Positions 8,847 to 18,224 are shown, numbered from the stretch's first letter. The stretch: 64,000 bases of DNA from Paraburkholderia sp. PGU19 (GCF_013426915.1 NZ_AP023181.1:1798001-1862000), one strand, 5' to 3'. The notes: generated by a model not told the origin, from the letters alone. Made by a program: numbers and translations.

Positions 8847-9884
8847 TCAATCAGCTTGCTGGTAGCGCGTCGCGAAGTCCTGATGAAAGAGAAGATACGA
8901 GTCCTGCGTCACGACCCGCTCACCTGGCGCGAGTCCTTGCCTGATTGACGTCCAGCCACCGTCGGATAGACCCGGAATCACCTGGCGTCGGCGGCTACCG
9001 CTTCTGTCACGCACCAGTACCCACCATTGACCGGCGTCGAGAATGAGCGCAGTGGATGGAATGGCCAACCGTTTGTCGTCAGATGTGGTCAAAGAGACCG
9101 TGCCGACCGTTCCCGGCACAAGCGCGGTTCCCTGTACGGCATTGAGCCAGACTTCCAGTTGACCGGGCGTGGTAACGCTCCACGACACGCGCTCCACGAC
9201 CACGTCGATGGGCGCATTCGCACCCTCGGCAAGAAAGCCCCCTTTTTTTCCGGCAGCAACCGATGAGGCATTGCTTCCATACAGATTCGCCACTACGTAA
9301 AGCCCACGCGTGGGGACCACAGTTACCAGCGCCTGGCCGGCACTCGCGTATTGACCATCGGCCGCATTGACCGCAGTCACCACACCCGGCTCCGGCGCGC
9401 TAATCACGGCGAGGCTCGCGTAGTTCCGCGAGGCCGACTGCGCCGCTACGAGTTGCTGATGTGCAGCATCGAGTTCGGCGCGCACGCGGATAACGGCGTC
9501 GCGCGTGCTGAGTTGCTCATCGAGCTTTTGCTGTTCGATGGCGACGGCCTGGGTTGCCGCAGCCACCCGAATCTGGGCCGACTTCAGGTCGGCCGCAAGG
9601 CGCTCACTATCGGTTGATACGGTGGGCCCCGTCAGATGCGCAATCGCTTGCCCGGTCCGCACCGTTTCACCGGGGAGAACGCGCAAGCCGGAGATGACGC
9701 CTGCCGTGGGCGCGCTGAGCACGGTGTTGGATGCTGCCTGCACGCGTGCGGGCGCCGAGAATGTCGTTACGACGCGCTTCTCTACGGCAGGCATCGTCAC
9801 GATGTCCTGGGCGAACGCGGGATAACCCGGCACGGACCAAGTACCAATGACTGCGGCAAGGAGAATCAAGCGGGTCGAATTCAC
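8847..9884 (-). CDS. RND periplasmic adaptor (membrane fusion protein)
   Basis: A 345-residue HlyD/AcrA-type adaptor linking the RND permease to the outer-membrane channel. It has a signal peptide (LILLAAVIGTWSVPGYPAFA), a lipoyl half (GVISGLRVLPGETVRTGQAI), an alpha-helical hairpin around residues 85-145, the second lipoyl half (ISAPEPGVVTAVNAADGQYA) and C-terminal beta domains. The GTG start overlaps the stop of the TolC-like gene (GTGA), and the permease follows after 21 bases. It is slightly shorter than AcrA but complete. Confidence 0.9.
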   Translation of the reverse strand: MNSTRLILLAAVIGTWSVPGYPAFAQDIVTMPAVEKRVVTTFSAPARVQAASNTVLSAPTAGVISGLRVLPGETVRTGQAIAHLTGPTVSTDSERLAADLKSAQIRVAAATQAVAIEQQKLDEQLSTRDAVIRVRAELDAAHQQLVAAQSASRNYASLAVISAPEPGVVTAVNAADGQYASAGQALVTVVPTRGLYVVANLYGSNASSVAAGKKGGFLAEGANAPIDVVVERVSWSVTTPGQLEVWLNAVQGTALVPGTVGTVSLTTSDDKRLAIPSTALILDAGQWWVLVRDRSGSRRRQVIPGLSDGGWTSIRQGLAPGERVVTQDSYLLFHQDFATRYQQAD

Positions 9885-11275
9885 TGAAGGTCCTTGTTTA
9901 GCGGTTGGTGGTCAATGGCGCTCACGCCAATCAGGGTGCAGAGTTCGACCTGCTGCTGAAGTACAGAATTCGCGAGCTTCGTTGTCGCAATGCGTTGATT
10001 CAGCAGCCGCGATTCAAGGTCGGCCAATGCGGGCAGTGTGACGTCACCAGTGCCGAACGCAACACGCGCCTGTTTCACCGACGCTTCGAGTTCCGCCTCC
10101 ATCGATTGCGCATTGCGAAGCTGGTCACCCAGCAGGCTCAGCTCCGAACTGATGCCGTCGACAGCCGTGTACGCGTCGTCGAGTCGTTGGCTGTATTCCT
10201 GATAGAGACTCTCCCGAGTGGCCTTCTCGACCGCAATGTTTCCCCGGTTGCCATTGAACAGGGGAAGCGTCACCGAAATGGACAGCCCTGAGGTGTAGAT
10301 GGCCGACGTGTCCCGGCCGCGGGTGACGCCAATGTCGAGTCGCGGAAACTGCGCGAGGAGCGCCGCGCGATAGCGTTCGTCCTGTTCGGCATATCCCGCA
10401 CGCAGTGCCAGCAAATCAGGACGACGCTGTCCGAGGTCGACGAGTGCATGCCCGATGGTGTCCTGCGGGACCTCATATGGCTCGGGCGCAGCAGCTAGCG
10501 TCAGGCGAGTCCCCGGGCGCAGCTCGAGCAGCGTATTAAGCTCCTGTCCTGCCTTGAGGTGCTCCTCTCGCAGCGTCCCCAACTGTTGCACGCTGTCGCG
10601 GTAGGCAGTTTCCGCTTGCACGGAGACATCTCGCGTCACGTCGGCGCGCGCGAGTGCCTTTTGCATTCGCTCAGTGACGCTTTTCTGATGGGTCACCAAC
10701 TGCTCGACTTCGCTCTCGAGACGCTCGAGACTTACGTTGTTGACGTAGAGCGCATAGGCGTGGTTCGCGACCTGCCATTTTGTCCATTCCAGGGCGAGTT
10801 GCTGCTTCGCAAGGGCGTTGTCTGCCGCCCGCCTTTTCGCGGGACGGTCAACGAGTGCGGACACTTCATAGCTAAGCCCGACCATGAATGCGGGGACGAA
10901 GCCTTCCGCACCGGGGCGGTCAGTAGTGAAGCTGAGTGTCGGGTCCGGTAGCAGTCCATCCGCGTAGTTCCGGGCGGAGGCGATATCGAGTTCGCGTTGG
11001 GCACGATGGATATCCGGGCTATGCTTGAGCGCGCGTTCGACCACCTGGTCCACACTGAGTGGGGCGGCTGTTGACGCAATGTCATCAGGCCATTCAGGTG
11101 TGTCCGGAAGCGGCCTCGGTGCATATGCTGCGCAACCGTTCAACGCCACCGCGAGCGTGACAAGCACGACTCGGGCGGGTGCAAATACGCTGCCGCGTCG
11201 CCGACCAGTTGCGGGAATCCCGCTTTGCAACCTACTATCGTAAGCACCATGGGTCACGATGGATATCCGACGCAA
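9881..11275 (-). CDS. TolC-family outer-membrane efflux protein (lipoprotein)
   Basis: About 460 residues. A signal with a lipobox-like ALNGC precedes the mature Cys-Ala-Ala, as in NodT/OprM-type outer-membrane factors. Two long heptad-rich halves form the alpha-barrel (for example QLALEWTKWQVANHAYALYV and the ESLYQEYSQRLDDAY region). The most upstream start is TTG 11275 and GTG 11257 is another candidate; neither has a strong ribosome site. First gene of the efflux operon, it faces the response regulator divergently across about 70 bases holding an 11-bp-period direct repeat, so control by that regulator is likely. Confidence 0.9.
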   Translation of the reverse strand: MRRISIVTHGAYDSRLQSGIPATGRRRGSVFAPARVVLVTLAVALNGCAAYAPRPLPDTPEWPDDIASTAAPLSVDQVVERALKHSPDIHRAQRELDIASARNYADGLLPDPTLSFTTDRPGAEGFVPAFMVGLSYEVSALVDRPAKRRAADNALAKQQLALEWTKWQVANHAYALYVNNVSLERLESEVEQLVTHQKSVTERMQKALARADVTRDVSVQAETAYRDSVQQLGTLREEHLKAGQELNTLLELRPGTRLTLAAAPEPYEVPQDTIGHALVDLGQRRPDLLALRAGYAEQDERYRAALLAQFPRLDIGVTRGRDTSAIYTSGLSISVTLPLFNGNRGNIAVEKATRESLYQEYSQRLDDAYTAVDGISSELSLLGDQLRNAQSMEAELEASVKQARVAFGTGDVTLPALADLESRLLNQRIATTKLANSVLQQQVELCTLIGVSAIDHQPLNKDLQ

Positions 11276-11301
11276 AAAACGCTTCGGATACTAATCCACG
11301 A

Positions 11302-11319
11302 GACTTAGATTTGACTTAG
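11302..11319. promoter_or_regulatory. PmrA/BasR-like direct repeat in divergent promoter
   Basis: GACTTAG occurs at 11302-11308 and again at 11313-11319, an 11-bp period. Written as hexamers it is ACTTAG-N5-ACTTAG, the layout of PmrA/BasR and QseB sites (half-sites near CTTAAG, 5-bp gap). It lies between the TolC-like gene and the response regulator gene, suited to autoregulation and to control of the efflux operon. The assignment is inferred from layout only. Confidence 0.55.
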
Positions 11320-11347
11320 CACGCTGCTTTTGGCCTTGGTGAAATGC

Positions 11348-12022
11348 ATGAGAATTCTCCTTGTAGAAGATGACGAAATGATTGGCGATGCAATCGTCCA
11401 GGCATTGAAGGATGCGGCTTATGCGGTCGACTGGGTGTGCGACGGTGAGTCAGCGACGGGCGCATTGTTGTGTCGGGAGCACGATGTGATACTGCTGGAC
11501 CTGAACCTACCGAAGCGCGATGGGATAGATTTGCTTCGCGAGATAAGAACGGGACGCAGCAAGCCCCCGGTAATTGTTCTGACGGCGCGCGACAGCGTTG
11601 CGGACAGAATCATCGGGCTCGACGCTGGTGCGGACGACTACCTTGTGAAGCCCTTCGAAATCGGCGAGCTACTCGCGCGCCTTCGGGCGGTGAGCCGACG
11701 ACTCGGCAACCACGGCGATACCAGGATGACGAGTGGAAGCCTCACGCTGGACTCTGCTACGCATGTCGCGGTGTACGAAAGCGTCGAATGCCGGCTGACG
11801 AGTCGTGAGTTCGCCCTGTTGAGCGCGCTATTGATGAGGCCGGGAACCGTTCTGTCGCGAAGCGAGCTGGAACGGAAACTTTATGCTTGGCAGGAGCAGG
11901 TTGAAAGTAATGCTGTCGAAGTCGTGATTCACGGCATTCGGAAGAAGCTGGGCGCATCTGTCATTCGCAACGTGCGAGGTGTGGGATGGTTGGTAGACAA
12001 GGAAGACAATCACGCTCTCTGA
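11348..12022 (+). CDS. OmpR/PmrA-type response regulator
   Basis: 224 residues from ATG 11348 (an in-frame upstream start at 11330 is less likely because MRILLVEDD is the classic N-terminus). The receiver domain has the acidic pocket EDD at 7-9, phospho-acceptor D51 (ILLDLNLP), the TAR switch and K in VKPFE. A winged-helix DNA-binding domain occupies the C-terminal ~95 residues (LTSREFALLSALL, VIHGIRKKLG, RGVGWLV). It is closest in style to the QseB/PmrA/TctD group. It overlaps the kinase gene by 37 bases, so the two form one operon. Probable targets are the divergent efflux operon and its own promoter. Confidence 0.92.
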   Translation: MRILLVEDDEMIGDAIVQALKDAAYAVDWVCDGESATGALLCREHDVILLDLNLPKRDGIDLLREIRTGRSKPPVIVLTARDSVADRIIGLDAGADDYLVKPFEIGELLARLRAVSRRLGNHGDTRMTSGSLTLDSATHVAVYESVECRLTSREFALLSALLMRPGTVLSRSELERKLYAWQEQVESNAVEVVIHGIRKKLGASVIRNVRGVGWLVDKEDNHAL

Positions 12023-13323
12023 CGCTGCAATTGTCGGCGTGGATTGGTTGTGTGATTGTTGCGGTGGGGGTCCTCGCATGCGGCTTCTCGTTTGCCTTTG
12101 CCTATCAGGAAGCCAGAGAACTTCAGGACGGACAACTGAAGGAAATCGCCGCGCTGATTGATAGTCGCGCGTTGGCGTTCACCGGGCCTCGCTCGTCGGT
12201 TGAGAGCTCCCAGGATGCCGACGTCAAGGTGGTCATCGACAGGCTGAGCGACGTAACGACGGACGTTGCAAAGGACGCCGGACTCGTGTTTCCCGCAGCG
12301 ATGGATGACGGGTTTCATGACTTGAATGGCAACCGGCAAAGCTGGCGCGTCAACATCCGGACGCTTCGCAACGGCGAGCGCATCGCCGTGGCAGAACCCT
12401 CCGCGTTGCGTGACGAAATTGCGCAGGACGGCGCACTGAGAACGCTCGTGCCGATGCTCCTCCTGTTACCAGGCTTGTTCATCGTCATCGTAGTGATTGT
12501 CAGAACGAAGCTGGCGCCTCTCACGCGTCTTGCGAGCGTTGTGGACCGACAGACTGATACGTCGCTCGAGCCGCTGCCTGAAGACGGTATAACAAACGAA
12601 GCATTGCCTTTTGTCCGGTCGATTAACCGTCTGATTACGCGGCTGAGGGAGGCCATCAGTCATCAACGCCGGTTTGTCGCGAGTGCCGCCCACGAATTGC
12701 GCTCGCCGCTGGCAGCGTTGTCGCTGCAGGCAGGAAATCTCGGGGCAACCATTACGTCGCCCGAGGCCCGTGAGCGGTTGATGGCGTTCCAGGCAGGGCT
12801 GCGCCGTACTCAGAGGCTGGTGGAGCAACTGCTCGCATTGGCGAGGTCTGAACAAGGAACACTGGAGCAGCCGGCTGCGATATCGCTGCGAGCCATGGCA
12901 ACCGAGGTCATCAACGCCACGATTGGCCTTGCTCGCGAAAAGGATATCGACCTGGGGTTCGAGCACTTCGACGAACTTGATGCCGTTGTCGACGTGTCGT
13001 CAGTCACGGTGGTGCTGAGAAACCTGGTCGACAACGCCGTTCGATATACGCCAGCGGGCGGAAAGGTAGACGTGTCCGTCGTTCAGGCGGGAGGCGAGGT
13101 GATGTTTGAAGTTGCCGACTCGGGTCCCGGTATACCCGACGCGGAACTCGAGCGTGTGCTGGAACCGTTCTACCGGCTGGACCATTCCATTACATCGGGA
13201 AGCGGACTCGGTCTTTCCATCGTTTCGGAAATTGCGCGACGGACAGGCGGGCGCCTAATGCTCGAAAACGTCGCAGGCGGATTTCGCGCGCGTTACTTTC
13301 AACCGTTCCGCCAGAACCGCTGA
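11986..13323 (+). CDS. sensor histidine kinase, partner of the response regulator
   Basis: 445 residues. TM1 lies at about 18-40, a periplasmic sensor of about 110 residues follows, then TM2 at about 153-173 and a HAMP-like linker. The dimerisation domain carries phospho-acceptor H236 (AAHELRSP), and the ATP-binding domain has N box NLVDNAVRYTP, G1 DSGPGIP and G2 GSGLGLSI. The small sensor and architecture match PmrB/QseC-type kinases. Its start lies inside the response regulator gene, indicating translational coupling. The DedA-PAP2-LssY gene starts 9 bases after its stop. Confidence 0.92.
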   Translation: MVGRQGRQSRSLTLQLSAWIGCVIVAVGVLACGFSFAFAYQEARELQDGQLKEIAALIDSRALAFTGPRSSVESSQDADVKVVIDRLSDVTTDVAKDAGLVFPAAMDDGFHDLNGNRQSWRVNIRTLRNGERIAVAEPSALRDEIAQDGALRTLVPMLLLLPGLFIVIVVIVRTKLAPLTRLASVVDRQTDTSLEPLPEDGITNEALPFVRSINRLITRLREAISHQRRFVASAAHELRSPLAALSLQAGNLGATITSPEARERLMAFQAGLRRTQRLVEQLLALARSEQGTLEQPAAISLRAMATEVINATIGLAREKDIDLGFEHFDELDAVVDVSSVTVVLRNLVDNAVRYTPAGGKVDVSVVQAGGEVMFEVADSGPGIPDAELERVLEPFYRLDHSITSGSGLGLSIVSEIARRTGGRLMLENVAGGFRARYFQPFRQNR

Positions 13324-13332
13324 CAGCACTCG

Positions 13333-15342
13333 ATGGAGCACGCATACGTCCATCTGTTGAATCTGCTCGCCGGACATCCGGCATGGACATTCGTGGTCGT
13401 TTTCCTTGCCGCGTTCCTCGAAGCCATCGCCGTTATTGGAACCTTCGTCCCGGGTAGCACCGCGATGTTCCTGGCCGGTGCGCTTGTCGGGACCGGGTCG
13501 CTCCATCTGGGATGGGTGCTTGCCTTGGCGATTGCCGGCGCGGTCGCCGGGGACGGGATGAGCTACTGGCTTGGTAACCGCTACAAGGACACGGTTGTCC
13601 AGATTTGGCCCTTTCGGAAACATCCGCAGGTACTCGACGCGGGACACCGTTTTTTCGATAAACATGGCGCGAAGAGCGTGGTGTTCGCCCGGTTCATCGG
13701 GCCGGTGCGTGCGATTGTGCCTGTGGTCGCAGGGATGCTGGGTATGACACCGGCGCGGTTCTATGTCATGAACGTCCTTTCCGCTCTGCTGTGGGCACCC
13801 GCTCACATCCTGCCTGGCGTGGTGTTCGGCGCATCCGTCCAGCTGGCCGGCGCAGTTTCGTTTCGCCTCGTCGTCGTCATCGCGCTGCTGGTCGGAATCG
13901 TATGGCTGAGCGTTCGGGTCGTCCGGTTCTTTCTGTCACACGCCAATGCCTGGACGAGCGTAGCGGGTCGCCGTCTTTCAACCTGGGCCAGTCATCGCAA
14001 AGGGCGAGTGGGTCGTCTTGCGTTGAAGATGCTGGACCCTGACCAGCCGGCGGTCGGCAGCGTAGCGGCGACGTCGGTACTGGTGCTTCTTTCCGGTTGG
14101 CTCTTCTTCGGTGTTTTGGAAGATGTCATCAGTGGTGACCCGCTCGTGCGGGTCGACGTGTCCGTATATCACTTCCTTCAGTCGGTACGCACCTCTTGGG
14201 GTGATGCTGTCCTTGCGGGCCTCGCGACGCTGGGCAGCAGCGTCACTCTGGCAGCACTGGTCGCAACGGTCGTGCTGTGGATGGTCTGGGAACGGCGCTG
14301 GCGCACCCTCGGCTACTGGCTGGCCGCCGTTGTCTTTTCGCAGCTACTGATATTCGCTATCCGGTTCGCCATGCACCGCGCTCCGCCAGGCTCGCTCGAG
14401 TCGAACGCTTATGTATTTCCGAGCAACCATGTCGCTGCCGCAGTTGTCGTCTATGGCTTTCTCGCGTATTTGCTCGTGCGACGGGTTGGCCCGCTGACGG
14501 GCGCGCTGGTCGCGACAGTGAGTGCTGTCATTGTGGTCGTCGTCGCGCTCGCCGGGCTCTACTTCGGTCGCTTCTGGTTTTCCGACGCGATAGGTGGTGC
14601 GGCGCTCGCTTCGGCGTGGGTCGCCATCGTTGCGCTGACAGCAATGTGGCGCCATCCGGAAGTACCGCCGTCACGCGGGTTCATGCCGGTCATCATTCTG
14701 CTGGTCGTGTGTGTGAGCGTGGGGTTACAACTGAGTGTTAATCCGCCCGCCCCGGAACCGGGCAGCGCACGACGCCCGGCGCCCGTACTGGTGTCGCAAT
14801 CACAGTGGACCAATTCTCTCTGGAAGAGTCTGCCATGCTATCGGACAGATATGGGGGGCGACCGGCAGGAACCTCTCACGCTGCAGTGGATGTCGAACCT
14901 TGATGCGATAAGGGGTCGATTTCGCGCTCAGGGGTGGGTCGAGGGGATAGACCTTTCTGCGCGCAGCCTGCTTTCCCTTGCCTCGCCCAACGTCGCAGCC
15001 GTGGCGCTGCCGGTCCTGCCGAAGCTGAACAACGGTGTGCCGTCGTCGCTGGTTTTCACGCGTCCCGGCAACACTCGAGACGAACGTGACGTGGTGCGCT
15101 TCTGGTCAAGTGGCTACGCAGTGGAGAACGGTGCGTCATCCGCTCCAATCTGGGTCGGCGCTCTGACGCGCGAACGGCTGTTCCGTCCATCGTGGCCAAT
15201 CAATATCCTGCGAGCCGACAGCGAGGACGTGACGACGCTCGATGCTCACGACAACTGGGGCACGGGCCTTGAAGCCACTGTGGTGGCCAGGGTGGACTGT
15301 CATGGCGTTCCGGTGACGCTGCTGGCGTCACCCAAGGGATGA
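13333..15342 (+). CDS. DedA-PAP2-LssY fusion membrane protein
   Basis: 669 residues with three parts. Residues 1-200 form a DedA/VTT domain with family residues intact: E30, PG 40-41, GD 73-74, R120 and R126 in FARFIGPVR. DedA proteins are linked to undecaprenyl-phosphate and phospholipid flipping and to polymyxin tolerance. Residues 245-435 are a PAP2-like domain keeping PSNH (363-366). Motif 1 ends in RAPP instead of RARP, and motif 3 reads A407-G408...F414...D418 in place of SR...H...D, so the catalytic His is absent. Residues about 475-669 are a LssY C-terminal domain (LQWMSNLDAIRGRF, PIWVGALTRERL). Third gene of the two-component operon, 9 bases behind the kinase. Confidence 0.9.
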   Translation: MEHAYVHLLNLLAGHPAWTFVVVFLAAFLEAIAVIGTFVPGSTAMFLAGALVGTGSLHLGWVLALAIAGAVAGDGMSYWLGNRYKDTVVQIWPFRKHPQVLDAGHRFFDKHGAKSVVFARFIGPVRAIVPVVAGMLGMTPARFYVMNVLSALLWAPAHILPGVVFGASVQLAGAVSFRLVVVIALLVGIVWLSVRVVRFFLSHANAWTSVAGRRLSTWASHRKGRVGRLALKMLDPDQPAVGSVAATSVLVLLSGWLFFGVLEDVISGDPLVRVDVSVYHFLQSVRTSWGDAVLAGLATLGSSVTLAALVATVVLWMVWERRWRTLGYWLAAVVFSQLLIFAIRFAMHRAPPGSLESNAYVFPSNHVAAAVVVYGFLAYLLVRRVGPLTGALVATVSAVIVVVVALAGLYFGRFWFSDAIGGAALASAWVAIVALTAMWRHPEVPPSRGFMPVIILLVVCVSVGLQLSVNPPAPEPGSARRPAPVLVSQSQWTNSLWKSLPCYRTDMGGDRQEPLTLQWMSNLDAIRGRFRAQGWVEGIDLSARSLLSLASPNVAAVALPVLPKLNNGVPSSLVFTRPGNTRDERDVVRFWSSGYAVENGASSAPIWVGALTRERLFRPSWPINILRADSEDVTTLDAHDNWGTGLEATVVARVDCHGVPVTLLASPKG

Positions 15343-15968
15343 TGTCGCGTCGTCTCTCAGTCGGTGCGCGTGTTAGACGCACCCGTGAAGAATCTTCCGC
15401 ACTCTCAAATGCTTAGCGTGATTGCCCCGCACTTGTTCACAAGGCTATAAACATTTTCTGTGGATAACCCCCGCATCGTTGATACGGGACGTCGGCCAAT
15501 GCGCATAGCCGACGAGCCGGGGCGAGCGGTGCGTTATCTAAAGTTTAGGTCCTCGCTCTGACTAAGTGAAATCGCTATTCATGTCTTTAAACTTCTTCAT
15601 TCGATGTGAAACTTCGTCGGACATGTTAGCCATTGGTTTTTGCGGCTGTCCGTTATTCGGGGAACCCTCGCGACGCAGGCGTTGCGACAATGAGCTACGT
15701 CGCGTCGCTTCCGAGAGATTTCTTCGAAGCCCGCCAGCCGATGCAGGCCTATTCCCGGTAAACCGGGACCTCCAGGCAGGGCGTGGAGGGATGACGGCCA
15801 GAAAAGCGGTCATCTTGCCGGCGTAGCCGTCCCGTGGATGTTGGGAATTGGGAGGACGTTGAGGTCGCGAACGATGAAGGCGCTCGCTGTCCAGGCAGAT
15901 GTCACCGTGCCACTCCATGCAGCGAGCAGAACGCTCTCCTATTGCGCGCTTTCGTCGTGCCTTGCGCG
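15343..15968. other. intergenic, 626 bases
   Basis: No convincing gene. The open frames here are Arg/Ser-rich shadows. A perfect DnaA-box consensus (TTATCCACA on the minus strand) lies at 15459-15467, but it is single, with no iterons or rep gene nearby, so no origin is claimed. Confidence 0.4.
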
Positions 15969-16304
15969 TTAGCGCGGCGCCACCCAACCAAGAAATCGTT
16001 GGCCATGCCGACCGGTCAGCAATAGATAAAGCGCGGCCACACCGAAATTCCACAGCAGTATCATCGCCGTGGCATCGAGCGGGTGAGGAATCGACAGCGC
16101 TACGGCGGTCATTGCGGCAACCGCGAGACTCCCTACTACTATGACTGGACCCGGGGACAGTCGGACGACATGCCGAGGCATAATTAGCGTCGGCAGCGAC
16201 AGCGGCGTACCAACCAATGCCAGGGTAGCAAAGCATCTGGCCGTCTCACCGATAGATATGCCTTCAACGTTGCTGTATCGTTGAATGTAGAGTATAGCTT
16301 TCAT
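15969..16304 (-). CDS. small hypothetical membrane protein (111 aa)
   Basis: Unrecognised. From the ATG at 16302-16304 the protein has three or four hydrophobic stretches (CFATLALVGTPLSLPTLIM, VIVVGSLAVAAMTAVAL, AMILLWNFGVAALYLLL) and a short basic tail. The open frame extends further upstream to 16664, but that part is basic, low-complexity and antisense to the kinase gene, so I start at the Met. It is divergent from the kinase gene at 16328, with 23 bases between starts; they may share a promoter region. Confidence 0.5.
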   Translation of the reverse strand: MKAILYIQRYSNVEGISIGETARCFATLALVGTPLSLPTLIMPRHVVRLSPGPVIVVGSLAVAAMTAVALSIPHPLDATAMILLWNFGVAALYLLLTGRHGQRFLGWVAPR

Positions 16305-16327
16305 GGCTTGGAAGACCTTTTCCGGGT

Positions 16328-17551
16328 ATGCGTATGACTGACCCGCGCACAGGCCCGCTACGCGGCCTCGCTGACTATCTCCGCCTTGAGCGCACGCGCT
16401 TGACTGAGCGGTGGATGAACGCCGTCTTGGGCGATGCAGACCTTGTTGAAGCCGACAAGCTGACATACGGGCAGCTTGCCGACCATCTCCCGGACATCCT
16501 CGACAGGTTATGCGCGGCGCTCGAAGCTCAGGACCTTGAGAAATTCGAGCCCGCCATTGAACACCACGCGAGGAGGCATGGCATGGTGCGCTGGTATCAA
16601 GGGTATCGAGTTGACGAGCTTGTTCGCGAACTCGACCTTTTCCAGCAGACCCTGGACGACGCACTGGAAGCTTTCGCTGACATCGACACCAGCTTCACGC
16701 GACATCACGAGAAGCGCGCGCGTCGCATCATCGCAGAAGGATTAAGTTTCGTCGGCGTGAGGTCAGTTCGGGAAGTAGTGCGCGAGCGGGACCGAAAAAT
16801 AGACGACTACACCGGCAGGCTTGAGCGTGCTAACCACGAATTGGCCCTGAAGCAGCGACTGCTTGGCGACCTGCACGAGTCACAGATGCAGATTACCCGT
16901 AGCGTTGTGCATGACCTGAGAAACTTCCTGAACGCATTCAATGTTGCCCTGCAACTGATTGGGCGCGCACCATCGAAGACAGAGTCCGCACTATCGCTCG
17001 CGAATCGTCAGGTGACAGACATGAAGCAGCTGGTTGACGATATGGTGGAATACTCAGTCTTTCTGGCCGACGATGCTCCGATATTGATAGAAGAGTTCGA
17101 CCTGCGAGAGTTCTTCGATGAACTGGTAATGGCTTCCCGCTCCGCCATCGAAGCAAAAGGATTAAGCCTCCGCACAGAGTTCGACCCGACCTTGACTTCA
17201 GCCACATCGAATCGCCTGAAGGTCAAACAGGTCGCGCTCAACCTTCTGTCCAATGCGACCAAGTACACCTTGGCCGGTGAGATATTGCTGGGGATGTCGA
17301 AGGAAGGCGAGCATCATTGGTGTATCACCGTCGCCGATACGGGCATCGGCATCGCGCCGGCAGATGCAGGTCGGGTGTTTAACGAGTTCGAACGTGCGGC
17401 GGGCGACGACATTCCGGGTACAGGTCTAGGTTTGGCAATCGTCAAGGAGCTTACGCGTGTTCTGGGGGCGCAAATTGACTTCGAATCACAAGAAGGTCGC
17501 GGCACCTCATTCAGGATTCGCTTCCCAATTGCGCTCAAGCCCGTAGTCTGA
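16328..17551 (+). CDS. soluble-type sensor histidine kinase with RsbRD-like N-terminus
   Basis: 407 residues without membrane segments. Residues about 10-145 are all-helical and resemble the RsbR/RsbRD N-terminal sensor (RLTERWMNAVL, HHARRHGMVRWYQGYRVDELV). A coiled coil at about 150-190 leads to H195 in SVVHDLRNFLNA. The ATPase domain has NLLSNATKYT, DTGIGIAP and GTGLGLAIVKEL. Most such kinases in Burkholderia pair with distant regulators; no response regulator lies beside it. A Met at codon 3 is an equally good start. Confidence 0.88.
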   Translation: MRMTDPRTGPLRGLADYLRLERTRLTERWMNAVLGDADLVEADKLTYGQLADHLPDILDRLCAALEAQDLEKFEPAIEHHARRHGMVRWYQGYRVDELVRELDLFQQTLDDALEAFADIDTSFTRHHEKRARRIIAEGLSFVGVRSVREVVRERDRKIDDYTGRLERANHELALKQRLLGDLHESQMQITRSVVHDLRNFLNAFNVALQLIGRAPSKTESALSLANRQVTDMKQLVDDMVEYSVFLADDAPILIEEFDLREFFDELVMASRSAIEAKGLSLRTEFDPTLTSATSNRLKVKQVALNLLSNATKYTLAGEILLGMSKEGEHHWCITVADTGIGIAPADAGRVFNEFERAAGDDIPGTGLGLAIVKELTRVLGAQIDFESQEGRGTSFRIRFPIALKPVV

Positions 17552-17802
17552 GCGGGGCATAGGCTCACGTTTGGCACGTTGCCTCGCGACGACTGTCGAA
17601 AATGCAGACCCGAGATGATAGTGCCACCCGTAGATTGACAGTTTCACGCTGCATCTGATGAGCGCAGTGCGTGGGTCGCGATTACAGAAGCGGCAGTCCT
17701 TGTTGCTGTATCAAAGTGTCCAGACTCGCGCGCCTTGACTCCGCGCACAGGCCCTCATGCGCGACTGTCCAATGTGAACCAACCTGCAAGCGGAGTAAGC
17801 CC

Positions 17803-18111
17803 ATGGAATCTCACGACAAGGACGAGCCGCTTGAGACTCGACTGGTCCAGGTGCGTGGTCAGGTACAGGGCATCGGCTATCGAGAGGCCTGTATACGCAG
17901 GGCGACCGCGCTAGGCGTCACAGGCTGGGTCCGCAACCGGATGGATGGGTCGGTAGAGGCGGTGCTGCAGGGCTCGCCGGAGCAACTGGCAGAAATGTGC
18001 GCATGGCTCAGCGAGGGCATGTCCGCAGCGCTTGTCGACGCACTTGAGGTAACCGAGGTACCGCCGCCGTTTGCCCGCTTTGACAACTTCGAGCGATTGC
18101 CCACTCTCTAA
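17803..18111 (+). CDS. acyP: acylphosphatase
   Basis: A 102-residue small alpha/beta hydrolase of acyl phosphates (EC 3.6.1.7). Diagnostic motifs are VRGQVQGIGYREACIRRA, with the catalytic Arg in GYRE, and GWVRNRMDGSVEAVLQG, with the catalytic Asn. An ATG at 17803 gives normal family length; the open frame extends upstream to 17671 but that part is not family-like. The usual VQGVGFR is VQGIGYR here, a tolerated variation. Apparently monocistronic. Confidence 0.9.
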   Translation: MESHDKDEPLETRLVQVRGQVQGIGYREACIRRATALGVTGWVRNRMDGSVEAVLQGSPEQLAEMCAWLSEGMSAALVDALEVTEVPPPFARFDNFERLPTL

Positions 18112-18224
18112 CCGAACTCGCTGGCCTTTTTGCCGTCCCCACTGAGCAGCCATTCTCGCACCTGTAGAAAACGATTCGCCAGCTTTACCACGCCAGACGG
18201 ATTTACTAATAGTCGCGTCGACGA

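Noticed and set aside
15459..15467. Perfect DnaA-box consensus as a possible replication origin
   Set aside because: A single box without iterons, AT-rich unwinding region or rep/par genes is not enough; such 9-mers occur by chance.
15562..16236. 224-codon minus-strand frame
   Set aside because: Ser/Arg-rich, no family resemblance, and it overlaps the better membrane-protein frame at 15969-16304.
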